DNA of 28,313 nt from a virus, in IMG/VR virus record IMGVR_UViG_3300035698_001462, positions 1-28,313 of that record; one strand, 5' to 3'. Shown here piece by piece: positions 11,423 through 20,100 of the stretch (positions are counted from its first letter, which is position 1; every line of letters begins with the position of its first letter). Under the pieces are notes generated by a model. It made no database searches. It was not told where the DNA came from and saw only the letters and a list, made by a program, of their open reading frames with translations. The position numbers and the translations under genes were made by a program.

Positions 11423-11881
11423 ATGGCAATTTTTGATGCTATGTTAGAATTAAGTGACGATCAAGATGTTTCTCAGGCTGTTGGTACAATAGCTTCTACG
11501 GACATTTTGGATTTCACACTGGCCGATAAGGAACTCGGTGCCGGTGAACCACTATGGCTTAACGTAAAAGTAGGAACAGAGGCAATTGATAGTGCAGAGG
11601 GAACAGCAGCAATGCAGGTTTCTTTGTGCCACGATACAGTAGCCCCGATAGATAGTTCCTCTACTGTAATCTGGTCTACCCCTGCAATTGCAGAGGCTTC
11701 CCTCACTGCTGGTGCATGGATTATGCGTATGCCTCTTCCATACAACGTAGATGATGGTCGTATAGTTGGATTACTTTATACGATTAGTGGAACTACATCC
11801 ACGACAGGGACTGTAGACGCATGGATAGATCATGGCCCACAGTCAAGTTATGACACACAGGTTTCTGCTTCTAATATTTAA
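11423..11881 (+). CDS. capsid cement protein, Bbp16 family
   Basis: This 152-residue, beta-rich protein follows the capsid gene by 12 bases with an AAAGGAG site. It has the pattern of Bbp16-type cement proteins: an N-terminal M-x-x-x-x-L-E-L-S-D-x-Q (5-14), a short S-T-D-I-L-D segment, G-A-G-E-P-L-W-L-N-V-K-V (40-51), then alternating strands with A-S-L-T-A-G-A-W-I-M-R-M-P-L-P (93-107) and a G-R-I-V-G-L-L-Y-T-I-S-G strand before the tail. Such proteins bind the outside of the capsid at the junctions between capsomers and stabilise it. The stop overlaps the next start as TAATG. Confidence 0.8.
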   Translation: MAIFDAMLELSDDQDVSQAVGTIASTDILDFTLADKELGAGEPLWLNVKVGTEAIDSAEGTAAMQVSLCHDTVAPIDSSSTVIWSTPAIAEASLTAGAWIMRMPLPYNVDDGRIVGLLYTISGTTSTTGTVDAWIDHGPQSSYDTQVSASNI

Positions 11882-12525
11882 TGGAGAATATTTTGATTAA
11901 GGATAAACTTATTTTGGTTGGATGCCCGCTATCTCCTAACTTCCAGGCTGATACTCGTACTATTTGTGCGATAGAGGACTGGCGGACGAAGGGTAGTGTT
12001 TTAACTTATTACCCATCGACTGGATATGCAGAACTTGGTTACGATAAGATAGTGCAATTTGCTATGATGTTAAGACCGAGACCTGATTATATTCTGTTTG
12101 TAGATTATGATGTGATACCAAGATCAAACACCCTTGCAAAGCTCATTGAAGCTGATAAGGACATAGTTTCAGGCGTGTACCCTCTTATACAGAAGTGCCA
12201 GGTTAAATGGTGCTTATCTAAAGAGGACCCATTTGTTGCTATGGAGATTGAAGACCTTCCGGAAAATCCTTTTAAAGCAAAGACCATCTGTAATGGAATT
12301 ATGCTTGTAAAGATGGAAGTGTTCGACAAGCTAGAATGGCCTTATTGGAGAAGTGAGTTTGTTAAGGGTAGTCTTACAGTTGGTCACGATTTGTATTTCT
12401 GCAATAAAGCCAGAGAAGCTGGTTACGACTTATGGGTTGAGCCTAAAGTAAAATGTTCACATATTAAAACCGTTGATTTATTAGGAATGACAAGAAACTA
12501 TATTATGAAAGGAAAAAAACAATGA
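11881..12525 (+). CDS. GT-A fold glycosyltransferase
   Basis: This 214-residue protein looks like a compact GT2-type glycosyltransferase. It has an N-terminal strand with VGCPLSPNFQ (13-21), then YILFVDYDVIPR (70-81) containing the metal- and nucleotide-sugar-binding D75-x-D77. An acceptor-side helix with DIVSGVYP (94-101) follows, then a strand with CNGIMLVKMEVFD. The C-terminal G168-H-D-L-Y-F-C-N-K-A-R-E-A-G-Y-D-L-W-V-E-P block and C192-S-H194 match the usual closing part, with an ED-like acid and a metal-ligand histidine. No signal or membrane segment is seen, so it acts in the cytoplasm. It is coupled to both neighbours, which suggests it modifies a virion protein such as the cement protein or the next fibre, but DNA or host glycans cannot be excluded. 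Confidence 0.75.
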   Translation: MENILIKDKLILVGCPLSPNFQADTRTICAIEDWRTKGSVLTYYPSTGYAELGYDKIVQFAMMLRPRPDYILFVDYDVIPRSNTLAKLIEADKDIVSGVYPLIQKCQVKWCLSKEDPFVAMEIEDLPENPFKAKTICNGIMLVKMEVFDKLEWPYWRSEFVKGSLTVGHDLYFCNKAREAGYDLWVEPKVKCSHIKTVDLLGMTRNYIMKGKKQ

Positions 12526-14816
12526 AAAGATTTATGATTGTATTATTCATTGTTTTAATGGCCCTGCCATGTTTTGGCACGTTTACTAGGTCTATGGATA
12601 ATAAAAAGACCTATAAAAACGCATATAGATGGACAGGAAAATCTAAAGACTACATCTTAGATTGGGCACTGGAAGTTGAAGAAATGCTGGATGGAACTAC
12701 GGGATTCGAATATTTGTATTACATCCCGACAGCTACTAGCTCAGCGCCTACGGCTACCGAAGGAGTCATGTTTTACGACTTAACTACGGGTACTGTAAAG
12801 TATCGCAATGCGTCTGAGTGGATTTCCTTAACAGGACTTGCAGCTGGAACAGTAGGTACGCTAGACCAATCTTACAATGCCGGTTACGCGATAGATGTTG
12901 ACGAAACAGCAGTTACAATGACTGTTTCTGACGGTGATAACAACACTGCATTAGCAATCAACCAAGACGAAGCAACTAATGATAATGACGCTGTAGTTAT
13001 TACAATGGGCACTGGTGCTACTGGCACTGCTGTCGAGATTGACTCAGTAACAAATGGTACTGATATTGCAGGTGACAACTGGTCTGTTAATCAGGCTGGT
13101 GTAGCCACTCTTGTTGGTGCGATCGTAGGTGGTAGCGATATTGTTCTTTCGGAACCTGCAACTAATGACATAACACTTTCTGCTGAATCCGATGGAATAC
13201 TTACAATAGCTGCGACATCTAAGGAAGATATTGACCTTGACCTTGTAACAGCAAACACGCTTACGCTAACTTCAAGTACTGGTGTTTCAGACGTTGTCTG
13301 GGGTGCATTAGACGCACATAGTGGTCTTGCCTCTCTTGCAGGTGATGCTGGTGCTGATTTTGCTATTAGCGCTGCCAATACTGGGACTTACAACTTGACA
13401 GTAGCACAGACAGGAACAGGCGACAATGAGCTAACGCTTTCTTCCGCCGGAACGGCTGCCAATGCAGTTCAATTAACAGCTTCTACAGGTGGTGTAACTG
13501 CCACAGCCGCAACTTCCATAATTGGAACATCTGCTGCTGGTGTAATTACGCTTGAAGCAACTGGCGGTGATATTAAGCTTGATTCAACAGATAAGTCTAT
13601 TATGATAGATTCTGGTGAAGCTTCTGCTGACGATGCTATTACGATTGTTACAACGGGTGCAGGAAGTGGTATAGTTATTACTTCACTGGCAGATATTGAT
13701 ATGACCACAACTGGAGCATCTGATGAGGATATATCAATAACTAATACTGGTGGTTCAATCCTATTGTCAGCAACCGAGGCGGCTGTAAATGCAATATCGC
13801 TACAGGCAACTGCTGGTGGAGTTGATATTGACGCTATTGGCGCAGAAGCCGGTGACTTGACAATGAACGCCGCTGACAACATGGGCATAACAGCCGCTGA
13901 TGCGCTTACACTGACTGGAACAACTACTGGAGTATTTACAAGTCCAGCTCTTACACTTGGAAGCATTACTACTACGGCTTCAACTACTATCCAATCTGGT
14001 ACAGGAGACTTAGCACTTACAAGTACAGATGATATTTCTTTGACGGTAAACACTACCACATCAGATAATATCATAATCACCAACACACCCGGTACTGGCG
14101 AAGATGCTATTAATATCGACGCAACTGCTGGTGGTATAGATATCGACTTTGCAACTGCGAAGAATATGGCTGTTACTGGTGGTCAGTTCATTTTTACGTC
14201 AAATGAAGACGTCGCAAGTGCCTTTAGTGTTGTAACTGATACAGGTATAGCGGAAACGATTACCTTAGTGAATACACAAGGTACAGCCACAGGAGCTATT
14301 ACTTTAACCACAACTGCCGCTGGTGATATAGATATTAACTCTGGCGATGACCTTACCGTTGATACTACAGATGACGCTACGATTACAGTTGGTGGCGATT
14401 TATCTATTGCTGTAACGGGTACAACCACGATTGACAACAGTACGGTAGCAACTATTGGAATAAACTTTACACCATTCGATGCAACTGCTGATGATGCCGA
14501 CGGAGGTGGTAATTCAATACCTGCTGGAACTAGAATTGTTGAGATTACCGCTGTTACTAACAACGCTGATGATTGGGTAGCCTTACCAGTTGGTGTTCTT
14601 GGTGAAAAGATTGCGATTGTAGCAACGGTAGCTTGTGAACTTAGAACCTTGGCATCAACTACTGACGAAATCAACGAGCTTAATTGTGACGGAACTAAGG
14701 AATATCAATTGACTGCTGGCGATGTAGTAGATTTGATTTGTGTTGAAGCTGGCGCAAGATGGATGGGTGTATCCCATACCAAATTGGGCGCTGCCAAAAC
14801 TATCGTACCTGACTAA
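12522..14816 (+). CDS. repetitive beta-rich fibre protein with N-terminal signal peptide
   Basis: This is a 764-residue protein overlapping the glycosyltransferase stop as ATGA, with an AAAGGA site upstream. Residues 1-19 form a classic Sec signal: MKR, a hydrophobic core (FMIVLFIVLMALP) and CFG before a likely cleavage at about 19. The cysteine context (ALPC) is not a good lipobox. Residues about 60-110 contain SAPTATEGVMFYDLTTGTV, a phage-fibre style anchor. Residues about 120-680 are threonine-, alanine- and aspartate-rich short strands with recurring units (AISLQATAGGVDIDA; AINIDATAGGIDIDF; AVQLTASTGGVTATA), as in a beta-solenoid. The C-terminal 75 residues (GEKIAIVATVACELRTLAS and GARWMGVSHTKLG) look globular. 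A cleavable signal is unusual for a phage virion protein. It may be a head or tail fibre, or a protein exported to the cell surface. Confidence 0.7.
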   Translation: MKRFMIVLFIVLMALPCFGTFTRSMDNKKTYKNAYRWTGKSKDYILDWALEVEEMLDGTTGFEYLYYIPTATSSAPTATEGVMFYDLTTGTVKYRNASEWISLTGLAAGTVGTLDQSYNAGYAIDVDETAVTMTVSDGDNNTALAINQDEATNDNDAVVITMGTGATGTAVEIDSVTNGTDIAGDNWSVNQAGVATLVGAIVGGSDIVLSEPATNDITLSAESDGILTIAATSKEDIDLDLVTANTLTLTSSTGVSDVVWGALDAHSGLASLAGDAGADFAISAANTGTYNLTVAQTGTGDNELTLSSAGTAANAVQLTASTGGVTATAATSIIGTSAAGVITLEATGGDIKLDSTDKSIMIDSGEASADDAITIVTTGAGSGIVITSLADIDMTTTGASDEDISITNTGGSILLSATEAAVNAISLQATAGGVDIDAIGAEAGDLTMNAADNMGITAADALTLTGTTTGVFTSPALTLGSITTTASTTIQSGTGDLALTSTDDISLTVNTTTSDNIIITNTPGTGEDAINIDATAGGIDIDFATAKNMAVTGGQFIFTSNEDVASAFSVVTDTGIAETITLVNTQGTATGAITLTTTAAGDIDINSGDDLTVDTTDDATITVGGDLSIAVTGTTTIDNSTVATIGINFTPFDATADDADGGGNSIPAGTRIVEITAVTNNADDWVALPVGVLGEKIAIVATVACELRTLASTTDEINELNCDGTKEYQLTAGDVVDLICVEAGARWMGVSHTKLGAAKTIVPD

Positions 14817-14826
14817 TGTTTAATTT

Positions 14827-14858
14827 AAGGACGGGGTAAAATCTCGTCCTTTATTTTT
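14827..14858 (+). terminator. rho-independent terminator
   Basis: AAGGACGGGG (14827-14836) pairs with TCTCGTCCTT (14842-14851) over a TAAAA loop, including one or two G-T pairs, and is followed by TATTTTT. This is a textbook intrinsic terminator. It ends the capsid-fibre transcript before the tail genes, which therefore need read-through or another promoter. Confidence 0.85.
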
Positions 14859-14869
14859 AGGAATAAATT

Positions 14870-15679
14870 ATGGCAGCTTCAGAAACAGCAATTTGCAACC
14901 TGAGTTTAATGCGTATGGGACAGTCGCTAATAGACGATATGGACGGCACGGAAGTAAACGAGAAGAAATGTGCTGCTATATTTGATCAGATTCGTGACGA
15001 GACATTAGTTGACGGCCCAGAGATAGGATGGAAGTTCGCACACAGGACTTACCACGGGATAGACGACCACAGTGCAACGGTTAGTTCAATTGCTGTGTTA
15101 GTTGCCGCTTCTACCATTACTGTGACCACAGCGGCCTCTCACGGCCTTGTGGCTGGTGATATGGTTGAGCTTGCAGGCGATACAGGATATGACGATACTT
15201 ACGATGTTGTGTCTGTTGTCGATGCGTCTCCTACATTTACCTTTGTAGTCGCCGCAACGTTTGTAGCAACCGGAACCGGAACTGCTCATTGGCGGTCTGA
15301 GGAATATTCATACAGATACGCAATACCTACCAGTAAAAAGGTTGTAAAGGTGAAGGTTGGCGGTATTGAATTAACCGACTGGACGAAGAGAGGAACCAAT
15401 ATTGTAACTAATATGGAAGATGAAGAAGTTGACATGGATATAGTACAGGCTATCACAGATGTCACCTTATTCCCTGAACACTTCGTTAGAGTTCTGGTCC
15501 TGAAACTGGCAATTGCTCTTCATTACAATATGACACAGGATTTGAAGGCAATTCAGTTGCTTGCAATTGAACTTGACCTGGCAATGCCGAAAGCAATAGC
15601 AATGGATGAGCGAGAGAAATACGTTAAAGAGAGTTCGAATAGTTGGGCTGAAGTTGGTAATACGCAAGAAATAGAATAA
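14870..15679 (+). CDS. head-tail adaptor (tail tubular protein A, gp11-like) with inserted domain
   Basis: This is a 269-residue protein. The N-terminus (ETAICNLSLMRMGQSLIDDM, then EKKCAAIFDQIRDETL and IGWKFAHR at 51-59) and the later YSYRYAIPTSKKVVKVKVGG match T7 gp11-like adaptors, which sit below the portal and receive the nozzle. Residues about 66-143 interrupt this fold with a small beta domain: STITVTTAASHGLVAGDMVE (81-100), YDVVSVVDASPTFTFVV and a strand ending GTGTAHW. It resembles the FCCH-like HGL-x-x-GD-x-V inserts seen in phage structural proteins. The C-terminal helices (FVRVLVLKLAIALHYNMTQD) complete the adaptor. It has an AGGA site at 14860 inside the terminator tail. Confidence 0.8.
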   Translation: MAASETAICNLSLMRMGQSLIDDMDGTEVNEKKCAAIFDQIRDETLVDGPEIGWKFAHRTYHGIDDHSATVSSIAVLVAASTITVTTAASHGLVAGDMVELAGDTGYDDTYDVVSVVDASPTFTFVVAATFVATGTGTAHWRSEEYSYRYAIPTSKKVVKVKVGGIELTDWTKRGTNIVTNMEDEEVDMDIVQAITDVTLFPEHFVRVLVLKLAIALHYNMTQDLKAIQLLAIELDLAMPKAIAMDEREKYVKESSNSWAEVGNTQEIE

Positions 15680-15689
15680 GGAGAAAATC

Positions 15690-15797
15690 ATGGCAGCGAA
15701 AAAAGGTAGTTGTGGCGGGACACCGCGTGTAGGTAAAAAAGGAGATCCAAAACCAAGTAGAGGCAGAGGTAGAGGTAGAAGAAAAGCTACTAAATAA
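15690..15797 (+). CDS. 35-residue arginine/glycine-rich peptide
   Basis: This is an ATG frame of 35 codons with an AAGGAG site. It encodes MAAKKGSCGGTPRVGKKGDP followed by KPSRGRGRGRRKATK. Very short, basic glycine-rich proteins with a C-G-G-x-P-R motif occur among podovirus tail genes, with unknown role. The RG repeats suggest nucleic-acid or polyanion binding. The gene lies cleanly between two well-supported genes, each with its own ribosome binding site. Confidence 0.65.
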   Translation: MAAKKGSCGGTPRVGKKGDPKPSRGRGRGRRKATK

Positions 15798-15813
15798 TGA
15801 ACAGGAGTAAATC

Positions 15814-16203
15814 ATGGCTAATATGACAATAGGCGAAGTTACTGCAAGAGGTGGTAAATCAAGGATGCGCAGTGTTACTTTCACACATACTGCGTCTGGA
15901 ACCGCTGGTGGTGCTGCTACAACGTCATTTCCAATAACCGGCAGAATGTTGAAATATATACGAGTTGGTGGTGATGCAGAATGGCAGTTTGTACTTAACG
16001 ATGGAATAGCCGATGTATTTTCATCTGGAAACCTCAATGATACAACAACGGAAACATTACTGAGTTTGCACGCTACAATACCACATAACGGTATACCAAT
16101 GGCCGGGCAATTACTAACTTGCACTACTACCAATGTAACAACATTAGCACCAACAATAACAATATTCTGGGAAGAATCAGCAGAATGTAACGCAATACTT
16201 TAA
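15814..16203 (+). CDS. small beta-rich virion protein, copy 1 of a tandem pair
   Basis: This 129-residue protein has an AGGAG site. It opens with MTIGEVTARGGKSRMRSVTF and alternates strands and turns, with a PHNGIPMAGQLLTC segment near residue 89 and a closing TITIFWEESAECNAIL. It is clearly a paralogue of the next gene along its whole length, with the same first 20 residues, the same HxGIPMxGQ motif and the same WEESAE-x-x-AIL end. Its position between adaptor and nozzle genes and its beta-rich makeup suggest a virion component, perhaps a decoration or tail-associated protein. I do not recognise a named family. Confidence 0.7.
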   Translation: MANMTIGEVTARGGKSRMRSVTFTHTASGTAGGAATTSFPITGRMLKYIRVGGDAEWQFVLNDGIADVFSSGNLNDTTTETLLSLHATIPHNGIPMAGQLLTCTTTNVTTLAPTITIFWEESAECNAIL

Positions 16204-16227
16204 AATGCAATACCATAAGGAGATATA

Positions 16228-16626
16228 ATGGCAGATAGTAATATGACAATCGGCGCTGTAACGGCACGCGGTGGGAAGTCAAGAATGAGGCGTGTGACTT
16301 TCACCCAGACGACAGCAGGTGCGGCTGGTAACGCTACAACTACGTTCCCAATAACAGGTAAGTTACTTCGCTTTGTAACTACTGGTGGTGATGCTTCGTG
16401 GACAGTTACTCTTAATGATGGAATAGCAGATATTTTTGCTTCAACCTTAACCGGAGGTGCAGACACACCACAAACAGGAATATTATATATGTCAGCTACT
16501 ATTTCGCATGATGGTATTCCAATGTGCGGGCAGACATTACTTTGTACGCTTTCAGGTAGTGCTACCAATGCAGTAACGGTAACAATAATCTGGGAAGAGA
16601 GTGCGGAAAGTGCGGCAATACTTTGA
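16228..16626 (+). CDS. small beta-rich virion protein, copy 2 of a tandem pair
   Basis: This 132-residue paralogue of the preceding gene has an AAGGAGATATA site. Conserved blocks are the MTIGAVTARGGKSRMRRVTF start, TTFPITGKLLRFV, TLNDGIADIF, SHDGIPMCGQTLLC and TIIWEESAESAAIL. The middle, from about residue 72 to 90, differs in length and sequence between the copies. The two probably arose by tandem duplication and may form related rings or occupy different sites on the virion. Its stop overlaps the TTG start of the next gene. Confidence 0.7.
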   Translation: MADSNMTIGAVTARGGKSRMRRVTFTQTTAGAAGNATTTFPITGKLLRFVTTGGDASWTVTLNDGIADIFASTLTGGADTPQTGILYMSATISHDGIPMCGQTLLCTLSGSATNAVTVTIIWEESAESAAIL

Positions 16627-17192
16627 ATTTAACCACTCCTGCTCACAAAATTTTCCCAATGAGGGCCACTGGCGCAGAAGATACGCTGTTAGACCTTACA
16701 ACGGCGGGGGATTTTGCCAGTAAGCCAGCTACAGGAGTTTTGGACTTGCTGAAAGACTCCATAGCATGGACAGACAACTCCACTGAAACAGATGGAAACA
16801 CACATGACCTAGAGACTAACGGTATGGAGATATTCATGGCTGGAAGTTCTGCTCATTCAAGAAATGCTATCTGGTATTTGACTGCATGGAAGAACGAGAA
16901 CGGTATGGCAAGGAGAGCGGCGGCTGGTACATGCACTACAGGGACACAAGCGGTAGTTAAGTGGCCACACAACGGTATAGCTGTGGCAAACACATTTTGG
17001 TGTGATACGATTGTAGTAACATACGAAAATTGGCCAAAAGAAATAGAGGGAACTGACGATGGTAATTCAAATAGTGCTGGAAGTCTTTTTTTGGATGCAT
17101 GTGGATATAGATACTGGATGCTTGAGTTCAGGACAACAGAGGCAACAGCGACTGCATTAACAAATTTAACCGGATTTTATGGACGGTTCTAA
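16623..17192 (+). CDS. hypothetical virion-associated protein
   Basis: The frame begins at a TTG that overlaps the previous stop (TTGA), with only a weak ribosome binding site. An alternative is the ATG at 16659. From TTG the product has 189 residues: NLTTPAHKIFPMRATGAEDT, then LDLLKDSIAWTDNSTETDG, NAIWYLTAWKNENGMARRAA (about 81-100), TFWCDTIVVTYENWP and a final YWMLEFRTTEATATALTNLT. The strand-rich pattern and position just before the nozzle suggest a virion protein. I do not recognise the family. Confidence 0.65.
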   Translation: MNLTTPAHKIFPMRATGAEDTLLDLTTAGDFASKPATGVLDLLKDSIAWTDNSTETDGNTHDLETNGMEIFMAGSSAHSRNAIWYLTAWKNENGMARRAAAGTCTTGTQAVVKWPHNGIAVANTFWCDTIVVTYENWPKEIEGTDDGNSNSAGSLFLDACGYRYWMLEFRTTEATATALTNLTGFYGRF

Positions 17193-17195
17193 AAA

Positions 17196-20100
17196 ATGCC
17201 AAAAACAAACGAAATCATACAAGCTCTTAATTCTGGCGAACTTGATCCGAAGCTTAATTCAAGGATCGACCAGCAGAAATATCATATGGGTTGTCGCCAG
17301 ATGCAGAACTTCTATCCATTAATTTATGGTGGAGCAGAGCGAAGACCTGGAACACAATTCATAGCCTCGCAGAAAACCCAGACAGCAAAAGGAATGGTAG
17401 TAGGCTTTGGCCATTCAGTTGACGATACCTATGTTCTGTTATTTGAGAATCAAGTCATAAGAGTATTCAAAGACGGCGCACAAGTCTTAACTGGCGCCGG
17501 TACTGAGGTTGACGCTACGTACGCCGCTGCTGGTACGGTTATCTCACACTGGAAGATGAATGATAACACTTCAAATACAGCAGTAGATGATACAGCGGCA
17601 AACTACGACGGAGTAGCAACAGCAAACACATCAGTTTTACATGAAACTGGCAAAGTTGGGACTGGATGTTTAGATTTAGCTGGCCAGTATGCAATAATCT
17701 TAACAGGTGGGGCTGGGGCTGGTCTGACTTTCGTAGAGGGAGTTGACGGAACTTTCAGTATAGCTGGATGGGTTAGAGTTACAAATACCGGTACGATACA
17801 AACGATAATGGCTAAGTGGGACGAAACTACGGGATCACAGGCAAGGGAATGGAAGCTCATACTAGATGAAACAAACCATCTTAAGATGTGTATAGCCGAT
17901 GAAAGTTTACTGCTTGATTCAGATTTGGTTGCTCATTGGAAATTAAATGACAGTGCAGATTCAACAACAGTAATAGATGCGACTGGAAGTCACAATGGAG
18001 TAATGGATGATGAGGGGGATAATTATACATCTACACATAGCGTAACTGGTAAAATAAATAATGCTATAGATTTCGATGGAACCAATGATAGAATTAGTGT
18101 AGCAGATGCAGATGATTTAAGTTTTGGTGACGCTTCTGACGACAGTCCATTTTCTATAGCTGCATGGATTAACATGAATGATGCCACAACTTTTCCGATT
18201 CTTAGTAAGACCCAAAATGCTGCTGATGAATACTTGTTTTGGGTTGATAAAGACGACAAACTTCGTTTATCGTTATTTGACCATGATACAAATGTTCGCA
18301 TTAGTCGAAAGTATAATACTGCTATTACAGCACAAGAAGGTTCATGGATTCATGTTACAGCCACATATGATGCATCTGAAACATCCGCAGGAATAAAACT
18401 GTATATAAATGGAGCGTTAAAAACGGGTACATCTGATGATGGCGGCGGATACACAGCAATGCAAAACGAGGCAACTGATGTTTATATTGGCTTTACAGAC
18501 CAGTCGATTGGCGATGCAACAAACAGATATGCAAATGGTAAAATAGACAATGTAATGTTATTTAATAAAGAACTTACACAGGAAGAAGTAACTGCTCTTT
18601 ACAATTCCGATGCAGGAACAGAAGATTTAAGTTCACAATTTGCAAGTTCAGTAACAGACAACGCACTAAGCACTGGCTGGCGATATGTAGCAATGACATA
18701 TGATGGAGATCACGTCTCTTGGACTGGAGCAACTGCCGCTAATTATATCTCTTTGTATGTAGATTCAGCCGCCGCAGATGCAACCGCTACTAATCTATCT
18801 ACTTATGGAACAATGGAAGATACAGTCGCACAAACAAGAATAGGCGCACAAGAATCTTCGGCAGGAGCTATAGAAAAAATATTCGGCAGTAGAATAGATA
18901 ATCTAGCAATATTCAGTACAGTATTAAGTGCTGCAAACGTATTATCTCTTTATGACGCAACTGCGGAATATGAAATAGAAACACCATACCTAACTGCCGA
19001 CCTATTAGGCTTGGATATAAAGCAAAGTGCAGATGCAATGTTTATTGCTCATGACGACTACGAGCCTAGAAGACTTGAAAGATTGGGAGACGACGACTGG
19101 ACACTATCTGCTGAGGATATTCAGGATGGTCCATTTAGGAATGAAAACACAGATACAGACAAGACAATCGTAGCTTCGGCAACTACTGGTTCAGTTACAT
19201 TAACAGCGGTAGGACATGCACCGTTCAAATCGGGAACAACTGCCGGACATGCACCGAGTGGAAGTGTTACAACATCTAAATCTCAAACAGGAACATTATT
19301 CAAATTAGTTCAGAACGTATCGGGAACCGATGCTAGTATAGGTGAGACACTTAACTCAACGACGGCAGATGCCGTTACAAGCACACTTGCAGTATCAAAG
19401 GGTATTACATGGGACTTTACTACAAATGGAACATGGGGAACAGGTGGGCCATCTACTATTGTCCTTGAAAGAAGCTACGATTCAGGAACAACTTACGAGA
19501 CGGTAGCAACGGTATCTTCCTTGGCGAATAAGAATATAGACACCTCCGAAACAGAAGAATTCTCAGATGCTATTTATAGGGCCAGAGTTTCAGATGGGAC
19601 GGGTACAGGAGATGCAAGTATACAGATTTCCATACGAGATACTTCCCATATTGGGATAGTTGAGATAACATCAGTAACATCACCTACCGTTGCGGTTGGT
19701 ACAGTCTTAAAAACACTAGCCTCAACTGACCTAACTCACAGATGGTCAGAAGGTGCATGGGGTAATTGGAGAGGTTGGCCTAGAACGGTTGAGATTTCCC
19801 CTGAAGAGCGCGTCACGTACTCTGGTTCCGTCTCTAAGCCATTAACTTCATGGGGGAGTGCTGTTGGAGAGTTTAAGACGTTCAAGGCTGGTACGGCAGA
19901 TGACGACGCTATAACGCAAACACTGATCGGTTCTGGTGAGCAGAATATAATCCAATGGGCGGTTCCCAGAACGTCTCTTATGTTGGGAACTGTTGGTGGT
20001 GAGCATTTACTGGGCGCATCCAGTGCAGATGAGGCCCTTACGCCTACTAACGTATCAGCTAAACTAAAGGGAACTCGTGGAAGTGAGAGATTACAAGCCA

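Noticed and set aside
12554-12575. Lipoprotein signal in the 764-residue protein
   Set aside because: The cysteine is preceded by A-L-P rather than a small-residue lipobox such as L-A-G or L-S-A, so ordinary signal peptidase I cleavage is the better reading.
13469-14086. 205-codon reverse-strand open frame
   Set aside because: It is a shadow of the low-complexity fibre gene, where the repeated threonine, alanine and aspartate codons keep the opposite strand open by composition.
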